Program-made: the position numbers and the translations under genes
Shown here: positions 45,743 through 54,016 of the stretch, in pieces
How the letters are laid out: each line of letters opens with the position of its first letter
Numbering within the stretch: position 1 is the first letter of the stretch
Source of the DNA: Tropicibacter naphthalenivorans
GTDB taxonomy: Bacteria; Pseudomonadota; Alphaproteobacteria; Rhodobacterales; Rhodobacteraceae
Length of the DNA: 64,000 nt
NCBI RefSeq assembly: GCF_900176475.1
Contig: NZ_FWXX01000003.1
Location: 186,001-250,000 of the forward strand
Reading direction: 5' to 3'
Notes under the pieces: model-generated
Databases searched by the model: none
Seen by the model: only the letters and a program-made list of their open reading frames with translations
Told to the model about the DNA's origin: nothing

Positions 45743-45757
45743 TTAACAATTTTGTAA
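45743..45757. promoter_or_regulatory. CtrA-box-like site in the putative origin
   Basis: TTAA-N7-GTAA differs by one base from the CtrA consensus TTAA-N7-TTAA. It lies between DnaA-box clusters, as CtrA sites do in the Caulobacter origin. A single near-match in AT-rich DNA is weak evidence. Confidence 0.3.
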
Positions 45758-45989
45758 CGAACGCCCTTTTGGCATGGGGTTTCTGCGGTGCAGAGCTTTT
45801 CCACAACGCGTGGACACTCCCCCGATCTGGTGAGTTGTCCAAGGGGGCAAGTTATCCTTTCCCACAGACTCAGAACTCTTGCGAGAGCTTGCACGACTCG
45901 GGGGGTTATCCGCACGCTTGCAAGTCAGCCCCTTTTTCCCCAGAAACATTCCTGTACCCACCAACAGGAATTTCCCCGATTTTATCCCC

Positions 45990-46589
45990 ATGTCTTTTGA
46001 CTTGATCCTCGCCTCCGGCTCTGAAATCCGCGCCGAAATGCTCCGATCTGCCGGGCTGTCGATTCTTACGGAATCGGCCCGCGTCGATGAAGATTCGATC
46101 CGCGCCGGGCTTGAGGCCGAAGAGGCCAACCCAAGGGACATTGCCGACGTTCTCGCCGAAGCCAAAGCCCAGAAGGTCGCCCGCAAGAACCCCGAGGCCA
46201 TGGTCCTGGGATGCGATCAGGTTCTGGCATTCGAGCAGGAAATTCTTAACAAACCCGCAACGGTTGAAGAAGCTCGCGCTCAGATAGAACGCCTGCGTGG
46301 CAAGACGCACCGTTTGCTGTCCGCCGCTGTCATCTATCAAGGCGCAGAGCCGATCTGGCGGCATGTGGGTATCGCACGGCTGACCATGCGCGACGTGTCT
46401 GACGCGTACTTAGAGGACTATCTCGACCGCAATTGGCCCGACATCGGCACGTCCGTGGGCGGCTACAAGCTGGAACGCGAGGGCGTGCGCCTGTTTTCGC
46501 ACATCCAGGGCGACCATTTCACCATTTTGGGCCTGCCGCTGCTCGAACTTCTGAACTTTCTTTCAATCCGAGGAACCATCCCAGCATGA
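45990..46589 (+). CDS. maf: Maf family nucleoside triphosphate pyrophosphatase
   Basis: A 199-residue pyrophosphatase of the Maf/YhdE/YceF group that hydrolyses non-canonical or modified nucleotides. The N-terminal [14 protein letters not shown] and the [11 protein letters not shown] motif are present, as is [22 protein letters not shown]. The start is the ATG at 45990, with no Shine-Dalgarno; the bases just before it are a DnaA-box-like TTATCCCCA that shares the A of the start codon. Its stop overlaps the aroE start (ATGA). Confidence 0.92.
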   Translation: MSFDLILASGSEIRAEMLRSAGLSILTESARVDEDSIRAGLEAEEANPRDIADVLAEAKAQKVARKNPEAMVLGCDQVLAFEQEILNKPATVEEARAQIERLRGKTHRLLSAAVIYQGAEPIWRHVGIARLTMRDVSDAYLEDYLDRNWPDIGTSVGGYKLEREGVRLFSHIQGDHFTILGLPLLELLNFLSIRGTIPA

Positions 46590-47419
46590 CAGTTGATCGT
46601 ATCCCTCTGGCCGGTGTCATCGGCTCGCCGGTTGCGCATTCCCGCTCGCCTCGGTTGTTCAGCCATTGGCTGCGCAAGATGGGTTTGCAAGGGCATTACA
46701 TCCCGATGGACATCGCGGCGGACAAGCTGGAAAGCGTGCTGCGTACCCTGCCCGATCTGGGCTTTGTCGGTTGCAACGTGACCATTCCTTATAAAGAGCG
46801 CGTGATGGAGATCGCCGATCACGTGTCAGATCGCGCGGTGCAGATCGGCGCGGCGAACACGCTGGTATTCCGTGAGGACGGCACGATTCACGCCGACAAC
46901 ACCGATGGTTACGGATTTGTCGAAAATTTGCGGCAAAATGCGCCGGATTGGGATCCGACCGGCGGTCCGGCGACGGTGTTCGGGGCTGGCGGTGCAGCGC
47001 GGGCGATCCTTGCATCCTTGTTGGACGTCGGCGTGCCGGAAATCCGGCTGACCAATCGCTCTCGGGATCGCGCCGAGCAGCTGCGCGAGGACTTTGGCGA
47101 CCGTATTACGGTGCACGACTGGGTTCAGGCCGGGAACATCGTCGAAGGTTGCACCACCGTGGTGAACACCACCTCCCTGGGGATGACCGGCAAGCCGGAG
47201 CTGCGCGTGCCGCTGGATGCGCTGGAACCCGGCATGTTGGTGACGGACATCGTTTATACGCCGCTGCAAACCCGCCTGTTGCGCGTCGCGCAGGATCAAG
47301 GCTGCGCCACTGTCGACGGTTTGGGGATGCTGCTGCACCAAGCGGTTCCGGGCTTTGAACGTTGGTTCGGTGAGCGCCCCGAGGTGGATGACGCCACCCG
47401 CGCGGCTGTTCTGCGATGA
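46586..47419 (+). CDS. aroE: Shikimate dehydrogenase
   Basis: A 277-residue NADPH enzyme of aromatic amino acid synthesis. The substrate motif [16 protein letters not shown] is near the N-terminus, the catalytic residues are K70 ([10 protein letters not shown]) and D107 (DNTDGYGF), and the nucleotide loop is [23 protein letters not shown] is the C-terminal hallmark. It is coupled by four-base overlaps to maf and coaE. Confidence 0.95.
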   Translation: MTVDRIPLAGVIGSPVAHSRSPRLFSHWLRKMGLQGHYIPMDIAADKLESVLRTLPDLGFVGCNVTIPYKERVMEIADHVSDRAVQIGAANTLVFREDGTIHADNTDGYGFVENLRQNAPDWDPTGGPATVFGAGGAARAILASLLDVGVPEIRLTNRSRDRAEQLREDFGDRITVHDWVQAGNIVEGCTTVVNTTSLGMTGKPELRVPLDALEPGMLVTDIVYTPLQTRLLRVAQDQGCATVDGLGMLLHQAVPGFERWFGERPEVDDATRAAVLR

Positions 47420-48009
47420 GGTTTAAACTGGGCCTCACCGGCTCCATCGGGATGGGCAAATCGACCACGGCGCAGATGTTCGCCGAGGCGGGCTGTGCCG
47501 TTTGGGATGCCGACGCGGCTGTGCATCGGCTCTATTCCGCCTCGGGCGCTGCGGTTGCGCCGATGGAGTTGATCTTTCCGCAGGCGATCAAGGACGACGC
47601 GGTCAGCCGTGACGCCCTGCGCGAGATCATCGCGAGCGACCCGACCGCCCTGCCCCGGATCGAGGCCATCGTGCATCCGCTTGTCCAACAGGATCGCGCC
47701 GACTTTGTCGTAGAATACGCCGACCGGATCGGCGTTTTCGACGTGCCTTTGCTGTTCGAAACCGGCGGTGATGCCGAGATGGACGCCACCGCATGTGTCT
47801 CTGTTTCGCCTGAACTTCAGCGCGAGCGGGTTCTGGCGCGCGGCACCATGACCGAGGCGGACCTTGACCGCATCCTAGCCCGCCAGATGCCGAATGCGCA
47901 AAAATGTGCCAAGGCAAATTGGGTGATCGAGACGGATACGTTTCAGCACGCTAAGTCACAGGTCCAAGACATCATTCGCCAGATAGAGGAAAGACTAAGC
48001 CATGCGTGA
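47416..48009 (+). CDS. coaE: Dephospho-CoA kinase
   Basis: A 197-residue kinase performing the last step of CoA synthesis. The P-loop GLTGSIGMGKSTTA is at 6-19, VWDADAAVHRLY carries the catalytic Asp, and FDVPLLFETGGD is the substrate motif. Its ATG overlaps the aroE stop, and its end overlaps dnaQ by eight bases. Confidence 0.95.
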   Translation: MRFKLGLTGSIGMGKSTTAQMFAEAGCAVWDADAAVHRLYSASGAAVAPMELIFPQAIKDDAVSRDALREIIASDPTALPRIEAIVHPLVQQDRADFVVEYADRIGVFDVPLLFETGGDAEMDATACVSVSPELQRERVLARGTMTEADLDRILARQMPNAQKCAKANWVIETDTFQHAKSQVQDIIRQIEERLSHA

Positions 48010-48733
48010 GATCGTCCTCGACACCGAAACCACCGGCTTTGACCCCGAAAGCGGCGACCGCATCGTCGAAATTGGCGCGGTCGAGCTGTTCAACCACATG
48101 CCCACGGGCCGCACGTACCACCAGTACATCAACCCCGAACGCGACATGCCCGAAGAAGCCTTTGGCGTGCACGGCATCGGCCCGGATTTGCTGCCGATCC
48201 CGCGTCCGGCGAACCCCGGCGAGGTGCTGCTGAAGGACAAGCCGGTCTTTGCCAAGATCGGTCAGGCGTTTCTGGATTTCATCGCCGAGGATTCGATCCT
48301 CGTGATCCACAACGCCAAGTTCGACATGAAGTTTCTCAATGCCGAGCTGCGTTGGATGGGTCTGCCGCAGATCGACTTTGACCGCGCGCTCGATACGCTG
48401 GCGATTGCCCGCAAGAAATTCCCCGGCTCGCCCGCGACGCTGGACGCGCTGTGTCGCCGCTTTGGCATCGACAACTCGAACCGGACGCTGCACGGCGCGC
48501 TGCTCGACTCGGAAATTTTGGCGGAAGTTTACCTTGAGCTGATCGGTGGTAAGCAGCCCGATTTTGGTCTGGCCCCGGTCGAGCAAAAGCAAAGTTCCGG
48601 TGAAGTAGAGACGAATTGGCGGCCAAAACCGCGGCCGACCCCCCTGCCCGATCGCATCACCGAAAAAGAAAAGGCGGCCCACGCCGCCTTTGTCGAGAAG
48701 ATGGGGGAAAACGCGCTTTGGAGCAAACTCTAA
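48002..48733 (+). CDS. dnaQ: DNA polymerase III epsilon subunit (proofreading exonuclease)
   Basis: A 243-residue DEDDh 3-5 exonuclease. Exo I is DTETTGF (D7, E9), Exo II is HNAKFDMKFL, and Exo III is LHGALLDSEILAEVY. The C-terminal tail (about 185-243, ending EKMGENALWSKL) should bind the polymerase alpha subunit. It is the last gene of the maf-aroE-coaE-dnaQ operon and ends 13 bases before convergent secB. Confidence 0.95.
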   Translation: MREIVLDTETTGFDPESGDRIVEIGAVELFNHMPTGRTYHQYINPERDMPEEAFGVHGIGPDLLPIPRPANPGEVLLKDKPVFAKIGQAFLDFIAEDSILVIHNAKFDMKFLNAELRWMGLPQIDFDRALDTLAIARKKFPGSPATLDALCRRFGIDNSNRTLHGALLDSEILAEVYLELIGGKQPDFGLAPVEQKQSSGEVETNWRPKPRPTPLPDRITEKEKAAHAAFVEKMGENALWSKL

Positions 48734-48746
48734 AGCACGCTTCTGA

Positions 48747-49235
48747 TCACGCCTGACCGACAGCTTCCTGCTGAGCCGCGCGGCGCGCCAGCTCGTTGCG
48801 GTACAGCGCGAGGAAGTCGATGGTTTCCAGGTTCAGCGGCGGGAAGCCACCGTCACGCGACACGTCGGACACGATGCGGCGCACAAACGGGAACAGCATC
48901 CGCGGGCATTCGATCAGCAAGAAGGGGTGCAGCTGCTCTTCGGGCACGTTTTCGATGTGGAAAACGCCGGCGTAGTCCAGCTCCAGCAGGAACAGCTGGT
49001 CGCTGCCGGTCTTGGACTTGGAGTCCACTTTCAGCTTCATCACCACTTCGTACTGGTTCTCAGCGGTGCGCTTTTTCGCATCAAGGTTCACCTGAACCTG
49101 CACGTCCGGCTGCACTTCGCCCGACACGCCTTTTTGCGCGAGGATGTTCTCGAAGGACATGTCACGAATGAATTGAGCCAAAATGTTCATTTTGGGGGCC
49201 TGAGGCGCCTCGGCGGCACCGTTGGTCTCGGTCAT
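48747..49235 (-). CDS. secB: Protein-export chaperone SecB
   Basis: A 162-residue tetrameric chaperone that delivers preproteins to SecA. The core is clear: FIRDMSFENILAQKG, PDVQVQVNLDAKK, FLLELDYAGVFHIENVPEE, and the conserved LLIECPRMLFPFVRRIVSD. GGGAG lies eight bases before the ATG at 49235, so that start is preferred to an in-frame ATG at 49250. It faces dnaQ tail to tail. Confidence 0.95.
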   Translation of the reverse strand: MTETNGAAEAPQAPKMNILAQFIRDMSFENILAQKGVSGEVQPDVQVQVNLDAKKRTAENQYEVVMKLKVDSKSKTGSDQLFLLELDYAGVFHIENVPEEQLHPFLLIECPRMLFPFVRRIVSDVSRDGGFPPLNLETIDFLALYRNELARRAAQQEAVGQA

Positions 49236-49290
49236 GGATTTGTCTCCCATTAAAATCTGCGCTTAGGCTTAGCAGGGGCTTTGGGGGGTC

Positions 49291-49785
49291 TCAATGCCTC
49301 GTCCAGCCAGAGCCGGGATGATTGGGCGATTTCCCCGGCGGCACCTCGGTGAACTCGCCTTCGATGACGTCATCGGGACCGCGGCGCGGGTCGCGCGGCG
49401 CATCGCGATAGGGATCTGGCCCCATCTGAAAGCTCGAGACGGTCACGCGCTGGCGCACATAATTATAGACAGCCCTGCGCACCGGCGGGGCCAGCAGGGC
49501 AAAGCCCACGGCGTCGGTGAAAAACCCCGGCGTCAGCAGCAAAGCGCCCGAAATCAGGATCATAGCGCCATTGGCCAGCGGCTCTGACGGGTCGTCCAGC
49601 TCGGAAAAGCTGCGCCGCAGGTCGTTCATCGCCAGCCGCCCCTGCGCCTTGACCAGATAGGTACCCAGAACCGCCGTCAGAATGACGATCAGCAGCGTTG
49701 GCCACAGACCGATCAGACCCCCGACTTGGATAAACAGGGCGATTTCAATCAGCGGTACGGACAGAAAGGCCAAAAACAGCCACAT
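49291..49785 (-). CDS. fxsA: FxsA family membrane protein
   Basis: A 164-residue inner-membrane protein. Four hydrophobic segments at about 2-22, 25-45, 73-90 and 92-108 and the family motif GALLLTPGFFTDAVGFALLAPPVR identify FxsA, a protein linked to phage F exclusion in E. coli with unclear cellular role. The C-terminal tail is hydrophilic and proline-rich. It is divergent from the Tim44-like gene and upstream of secB on the same strand. Confidence 0.9.
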   Translation of the reverse strand: MWLFLAFLSVPLIEIALFIQVGGLIGLWPTLLIVILTAVLGTYLVKAQGRLAMNDLRRSFSELDDPSEPLANGAMILISGALLLTPGFFTDAVGFALLAPPVRRAVYNYVRQRVTVSSFQMGPDPYRDAPRDPRRGPDDVIEGEFTEVPPGKSPNHPGSGWTRH

Positions 49786-49889
49786 GTCGCAGGTCTCCTT
49801 TTCTCGGCTCAGGTGGACTCACCCGTAGTCAGCACCTACATAGGAAGTCGAACGACCATTTTCCATGCACACCCCAACATGAGGTGCCG

Positions 49890-50549
49890 ATGAACTCTCC
49901 CATTCTCCAGCTGCTGGTCCTTGCCGGGATTGCGATCTTTCTTGTTCTGCGGTTGCGGAGTGTCCTTGGTACGCGCGAAGGCTTTGAAAAGCCCCCCGTG
50001 CCCGCGCCTGCCCCGCGCAATGACGCCCGCCGCGATTTCGAAGTGATCGAAGGTGGCCCGGATCTGGACATCACCGACCACGTGCCCGCCGGCAGCGATG
50101 CCGCGCTTGCCCTGGCCGAGATGAAGCGCGTCGAGCCCAGCTTTAACGTGTCCGATTTCCTGTCGGGCGCGCGCGGCGCCTATGAGATGATCCTGATGGG
50201 CTTTGAAAACGGCGAGATCGAAGACCTGCGTCCCTTCCTTGACGATGACGTGTACGAGACCTTTGAGCAGGTGATTGCCGCCCGCGCCGAGCAAGGTCTG
50301 AGCATTGAGGCCGAATTTATCGGCGTGCGCGAGCTGTCGCTGGCCGATGCCACGTTCGACGCCAACACCCGCCGCGCCGAGATTTCGGTGAAATACGTGG
50401 GCGAGCTGACCTCGGTTGTGCGCGATGCCAACGGCGAGATCGTCGAAGGGTCGCCCAAGGACATCAAGCGTCAGAAAGACGTCTGGACCTACGCCCGCGT
50501 GATGGGCAGCGATGATCCTAATTGGCAGCTTTCCGCCACGGACGAATGA
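49890..50549 (+). CDS. Tim44-like domain protein
   Basis: A 219-residue protein with an N-terminal membrane anchor (MNSPILQLLVLAGIAIFLVL), a proline-rich linker, and a Tim44 C-terminal-like domain from about 85 to 215 (FLSGARGAYEMILMGFENGE, then RRAEISVKYVGELTS). Bacterial homologues such as TimA are membrane-associated and ancestral to the mitochondrial import motor subunit. The start is the ATG at 49890 with GAGGTG upstream. Its stop overlaps mltA (ATGA). Confidence 0.88.
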   Translation: MNSPILQLLVLAGIAIFLVLRLRSVLGTREGFEKPPVPAPAPRNDARRDFEVIEGGPDLDITDHVPAGSDAALALAEMKRVEPSFNVSDFLSGARGAYEMILMGFENGEIEDLRPFLDDDVYETFEQVIAARAEQGLSIEAEFIGVRELSLADATFDANTRRAEISVKYVGELTSVVRDANGEIVEGSPKDIKRQKDVWTYARVMGSDDPNWQLSATDE

Positions 50550-51589
50550 CCCGAATTGCCCTTGCCGTTGCTTTCCTGATCGCCGCCATGACGGGGTCCG
50601 CCTCTGCTCAGACAGAGCCAAGCTTTGCGATCCTCGGGTTCGAGGACCTGCAAGGCTGGGAGGACGACACCCATCAGGCGGCGCTTGAGACGTTTCGCAA
50701 CACCTGCGATCGGCTAAATGATCCCGATTGGGATGCGCTTTGCGCGCTGGCGCAAGAGGCGACCGACGCCAAGGGCTTTTTCGAGCTGCTGTTCCGCCCG
50801 GTGATGATCACCGAAGAGGGCGTCGATCCGCTGTTCACCGGCTATTTCGAACCAGAACTCAGCGGCTCTCCGGTGCCGACCGCGCGCTATCGCTTTCCGG
50901 TTTACAAGATGCCGCCCGAGGCGCGCAAAATCCGGCCTTGGCTGACCCGGCGCGAGATTGAAACCTCTGGCGTAATGTCCGGGCGAGGTTTGGAAATCGC
51001 ATGGGTCGACGATGCGGTCGAGCTGTTTTTCCTGCAAATCCAAGGCTCTGGCCGCATTCGCTATCCCGATGGGCGAATGATCCGGGTGGGCTATGCGGGG
51101 GCCAACGGGCACAATTACCGCTCTGTCGGGCAGGAAATGGTGCGGCGTGGAATTTACAACGCGCATCAGGTCTCGGCGCAGGTCATTGCCAATTGGGTGC
51201 GGCGCAACCCGCAGGCGGGCCAAGAGCTGCTGCACCACAACAATTCGTATGTTTTCTTCCGCGAAGTCAGCGAGATCCCGGCAGACAAAGGCCCGATTGG
51301 TGCCATGAGCCGGTCAATCACGCCCATGCGCTCGATCGCTGTTGATCCGAAATTCACGCCGCTTGGCGCGCCGGTCTGGCTGGAAAAAGGCGGGGCGACC
51401 CCGATCAACCGCCTGATGATCGCGCAGGACACGGGGTCTGCGATCAAGGGCGCACAGCGGGCCGACCTGTTCATCGGCACCGGCGATGAGGCCGGCAAGA
51501 TCGCGGGCCGGATGAAAGACCCCGGCCGCATGGTGGTTTTGATGCCGATCCAGCGCGCCTACGCCCTGTTGCCGGACACGATCCAATGA
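50546..51589 (+). CDS. mltA: Membrane-bound lytic murein transglycosylase A
   Basis: A 347-residue exported peptidoglycan-cleaving enzyme. A signal peptide (MTRIALAVAFLIAAMTGSASA) is followed by the MltA domain with LFTGYFEPELSGS, EIAWVDDAVELFFLQIQGSG and NSYVFFRE. The C-terminal 3D domain carries the catalytic aspartate pattern AQDTGSAIKGAQRADLF. There is no lipobox cysteine, unlike the E. coli enzyme. It is coupled to its neighbours by ATGA overlaps. Confidence 0.93.
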   Translation: MTRIALAVAFLIAAMTGSASAQTEPSFAILGFEDLQGWEDDTHQAALETFRNTCDRLNDPDWDALCALAQEATDAKGFFELLFRPVMITEEGVDPLFTGYFEPELSGSPVPTARYRFPVYKMPPEARKIRPWLTRREIETSGVMSGRGLEIAWVDDAVELFFLQIQGSGRIRYPDGRMIRVGYAGANGHNYRSVGQEMVRRGIYNAHQVSAQVIANWVRRNPQAGQELLHHNNSYVFFREVSEIPADKGPIGAMSRSITPMRSIAVDPKFTPLGAPVWLEKGGATPINRLMIAQDTGSAIKGAQRADLFIGTGDEAGKIAGRMKDPGRMVVLMPIQRAYALLPDTIQ

Positions 51590-52173
51590 GCAAACGTCGA
51601 TTGCGGCCCGATGAGGTCGAGCTTTGGCAGCAGATTGCCAAAAGTGCTGAACCTTTGGTGAAACGTCCCGCCAAAATCGACCCTGTTCCGCCCAAAAAGC
51701 CCGAACCGCGCAAGCGTGAGAGCCCCCCGCCGATGCCGTCCTTTGCATTGGGTGAAAGCGCGCCGCCGCATACGGAAACCCATTACTTCCCCAAGACCAC
51801 GTCGCAGCGGTTGAACGCCACCCCCGTGCAGATGGACTCCAAGGCGTTCACCCGCATGAAGCGCGGCAAGCTGGTGCCCGAAGCGCGCATCGACCTGCAT
51901 GGCATGACCATTGATCAAGCGCACCCGACGCTGGGCCGCTTTATCATGACGTCGCATTCGCGTGGGCTGCGCCTTGTGCTGGTGATTACCGGCAAAGGCA
52001 GCCGTGAAGACCCCTATGATCCGATGCCCCGGCGGCGCGGCGTGCTGAAAACCCAAGTGCCGCAGTGGCTGCGGATGCCGCCCATCGCGCAGGTCGTCTT
52101 GCAGGTTTCCGAGGCGCACCAAAAGCACGGCGGGGCAGGGGCGTATTACGTTTATCTGCGCCGGACGCGGTAA
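51586..52173 (+). CDS. Smr/MutS2 C-terminal domain protein
   Basis: A 195-residue protein with a disordered basic and proline-rich N-terminus and a C-terminal Smr domain: RIDLHGMTIDQAHPTLGRF, then the nucleic-acid motif VLVITGKGSRE. Smr domains are endonucleases or RNA/DNA binders; stand-alone ones are not well defined. It is the last gene of the tim44-mltA-smr operon. Confidence 0.9.
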   Translation: MSKRRLRPDEVELWQQIAKSAEPLVKRPAKIDPVPPKKPEPRKRESPPPMPSFALGESAPPHTETHYFPKTTSQRLNATPVQMDSKAFTRMKRGKLVPEARIDLHGMTIDQAHPTLGRFIMTSHSRGLRLVLVITGKGSREDPYDPMPRRRGVLKTQVPQWLRMPPIAQVVLQVSEAHQKHGGAGAYYVYLRRTR

Positions 52174-52257
52174 AGATACGCGGTAAATACGCCTTTAGTC
52201 GCGAATCTAGGCGGTTCACGTTCCCGTGGATGCGCAGAAGGTCGCACTTGGCCCTGG

Positions 52258-52287
52258 TTGTTGACGACATATCATTTGCGCTATGTA
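52258..52287 (+). promoter_or_regulatory. Possible promoter of the cytochrome c gene
   Basis: TTGTTG (52258-52263) and TATGTA (52282-52287) are separated by 18 bases; TTGACG at 52261 with 15 bases is the alternative. It lies 35 bases before the ATG. Confidence 0.3.
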
Positions 52288-52321
52288 ACCCGTCAGGAGA
52301 CGCTCGAAAGGGAGTACTACG

Positions 52322-52765
52322 ATGAAATTCCAAATCGCCACGATGATCGCCGCAGCGACGTTCGCGACCTCTGCTTTTGCTGACAGCCACGCCGGCGCCG
52401 GCGATGTGGCCAAGGGTGAAAAGACCTTTGGCAAGTGCAAAGCCTGCCACATGATCCAGGACGCCGACGGTGAGACAATCAAAAAGGGCGGCAAAACTGG
52501 CCCGAACCTCTATGGCATCATTGGTCGTCAGGCTGGCACCGTTGAAGGGTTCAAATACGGCGACGCTCTGGTGACCGCCGGTGAAAACGGTCTGGTCTGG
52601 GACGCAGAGACCTTTGAGGCCTATGTTGCCGATCCGACCGGCTTCTTGCGCGAGTACCTCGAAGATGGTGGCGCACGGTCCAAGATGTCCTTCAAGCTGC
52701 GCAAAGGTGCCGAAGACGTCTACGCCTATCTGGCATCGGTTGCCCCGGCCCCGGCAGCGGAATAA
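52322..52765 (+). CDS. Periplasmic class I cytochrome c (c2/c550-like)
   Basis: A 147-residue electron carrier. A signal peptide (about 1-20) is followed by the heme site CKACH (C39, C42, H43) and a likely axial Met122 in SKMSFKLRKG. GKTGPNLYGIIGRQAG is the c2/c550 motif. AAAGGGAG lies upstream of the ATG. It should link the bc1 complex to oxidases or other reductases. A terminator follows directly. Confidence 0.92.
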   Translation: MKFQIATMIAAATFATSAFADSHAGAGDVAKGEKTFGKCKACHMIQDADGETIKKGGKTGPNLYGIIGRQAGTVEGFKYGDALVTAGENGLVWDAETFEAYVADPTGFLREYLEDGGARSKMSFKLRKGAEDVYAYLASVAPAPAAE

Positions 52766-52785
52766 TCCGGCCCATTTGAAACACG

Positions 52786-52814
52786 AAAGGCGCGTCCATC
52801 CGGGCGCGCCTTTT
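52786..52814 (+). terminator. Rho-independent terminator after cytochrome c gene
   Basis: AAAGGCGCG (52786-52794) pairs with CGCGCCTTT (52805-52813) around a ten-base loop and continues into T4 in total. Confidence 0.88.
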
Positions 52815-52832
52815 GCTTTGATGGGGCAGGTT

Positions 52833-53942
52833 TTAGTTGACCGCGTTGCCCAGCTGGTTCGTCACCCCAAAGACCGAGCCAATCAGGCCAAAGATCGTGC
52901 GGGCGTTGGTCACAGGCGATTCCGTCGCCAGAACCGTATCGCCGGGGTTGATCGGGAACTTGCGCGCCGCGAAGAGCCCATCGGCGCTGGTCAGATCAAA
53001 GGTAAAGACCACCTGCTGCATCGTCGGCCCCTTGCCCAGAGAGCTGGCCTTGTATTCGCGCAGCACCAGCACGCCTTCGGGGTCGGCGCGGCTGTCGGAC
53101 AGACCGCCCATGAGCGACACGGCTTCCAAAGCGGTCAGCGTATCCTTGGGGAAGTAGATCAGGTCTTCGATCCCAGAGGCCCCCAGCGCGGTAAAGCTGC
53201 GGTCGTCCTGTTCAACGATGACGGTGTCGTTGGGGTGCAGCAGCGCGTTCTTGGAGCCGTTGTCGAACAGCAAATCCGCCGAGATTTCATAGGTGTGCGA
53301 GCCACGCAGCAGCCGCACGCGCGGATTGCGCAAGCCGGACGGGATACCGCCCGCGTCGGCCAGCAGGTTCAGCACCTTGTAGTTGCGGGACGGCATCGGG
53401 TAGGCACCGGGCTTGGCCACACCGCCGACCACATCCACCGCATGGTTGCGCCCCTGTTGCAGGCTGATCTGCACCTGCGCCGACGGCACGATGGTTTCCA
53501 GACGCGTTTGAATCTTGGCCCGCGCGCCGGACGGGGTCAGACCACGCACGCCAACCTTGTTGATATAGGGCAAAAAGATCGAGCCATTGGCGTCCACCTC
53601 GACCGCGTCGATCTTGGTAAAGCGCTCGCCGGGGTTGGTCAGCAAAGAGTTTTCCTGACTGTCCCAGATGGTCACGTCCAGCCGGTCGCCGGTGCGGATC
53701 ACCGAAGAGGCGCTGCCGCTGGAGGCATTTGGCCAGTGATAATGCCCGTGCCAGCCGGTTTCGGGCCAGGCCAGCAGGCCGGGAATATTGGCGCGCGTGA
53801 CCGGCACGACCTCAAAGGTCGGCACGTCAGAGGCTTGCTCTTTGACGATTTCCGATTGCAGCGCAGCCCCGCGCGGCAAACTACAGGCAGAGACGGCCAG
53901 CAGGGCCGCCAACATTGCCAAAATCCTGATAGACGACGTCAC
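52833..53942 (-). CDS. Polysaccharide biosynthesis/export lipoprotein (Wza/KpsD-type)
   Basis: A 369-residue outer-membrane export protein. The lipobox LLAVSAC lipidates Cys20. The Poly_export domain begins IRTGDRLDVTIWDSQENSLL, and SLBB-type repeats follow (VDVVGGVAKPGAYPM and LTALEAVSLMGGLSDSRADPEGVLVLR). The start is a GTG at 53942 with GGGGGG just upstream; the longer frame upstream is not family-like. It is divergent from the epimerase-sugar transferase pair and belongs to the exopolysaccharide module. Confidence 0.9.
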   Translation of the reverse strand: MTSSIRILAMLAALLAVSACSLPRGAALQSEIVKEQASDVPTFEVVPVTRANIPGLLAWPETGWHGHYHWPNASSGSASSVIRTGDRLDVTIWDSQENSLLTNPGERFTKIDAVEVDANGSIFLPYINKVGVRGLTPSGARAKIQTRLETIVPSAQVQISLQQGRNHAVDVVGGVAKPGAYPMPSRNYKVLNLLADAGGIPSGLRNPRVRLLRGSHTYEISADLLFDNGSKNALLHPNDTVIVEQDDRSFTALGASGIEDLIYFPKDTLTALEAVSLMGGLSDSRADPEGVLVLREYKASSLGKGPTMQQVVFTFDLTSADGLFAARKFPINPGDTVLATESPVTNARTIFGLIGSVFGVTNQLGNAVN

Positions 53943-54016
53943 GTGCCCCCCGACATCCCGCGAATGTTTTGCGCTTTTTAGCTTATAGTCTCGGTGATAC
54001 TCATGTCTGGAGTGTA

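Larger units (their letters stand above)
45477..45989. other. Putative chromosomal replication origin (oriC)
   Basis: A 513-base gene-free segment between divergent rho and maf. It contains an AT-rich stretch (45605-45650) and many DnaA-box-like 9-mers. One perfect TTWTNCACA is TTTTCCACA at 45797-45805. One-mismatch forms are TTATCCACC (complement of 45665-45673), TTTTCCACG (45678-45686), ATATCCACA (complement of 45711-45719), TTTTCCCCA (45934-45942), TTATCCGCA (45906-45914) and TTATCCCCA (45982-45990). Flanking genes parAB-rsmG-mnmG-mnmE-rho and maf-aroE-coaE-dnaQ match the surroundings of alphaproteobacterial origins, and both sets are transcribed away from it. dnaA and hemE are not in the window. 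Confidence 0.8.

Noticed and set aside
45577-45899. GANTC (CcrM) sites enriched in the origin
   Set aside because: Three sites occur in 513 bases, close to the roughly two expected by chance.
52581-53981. 466-codon open frame over the Wza-like gene
   Set aside because: Antisense shadow with repetitive H, R, Q and G composition; the opposite frame has a lipobox and export-domain motifs.
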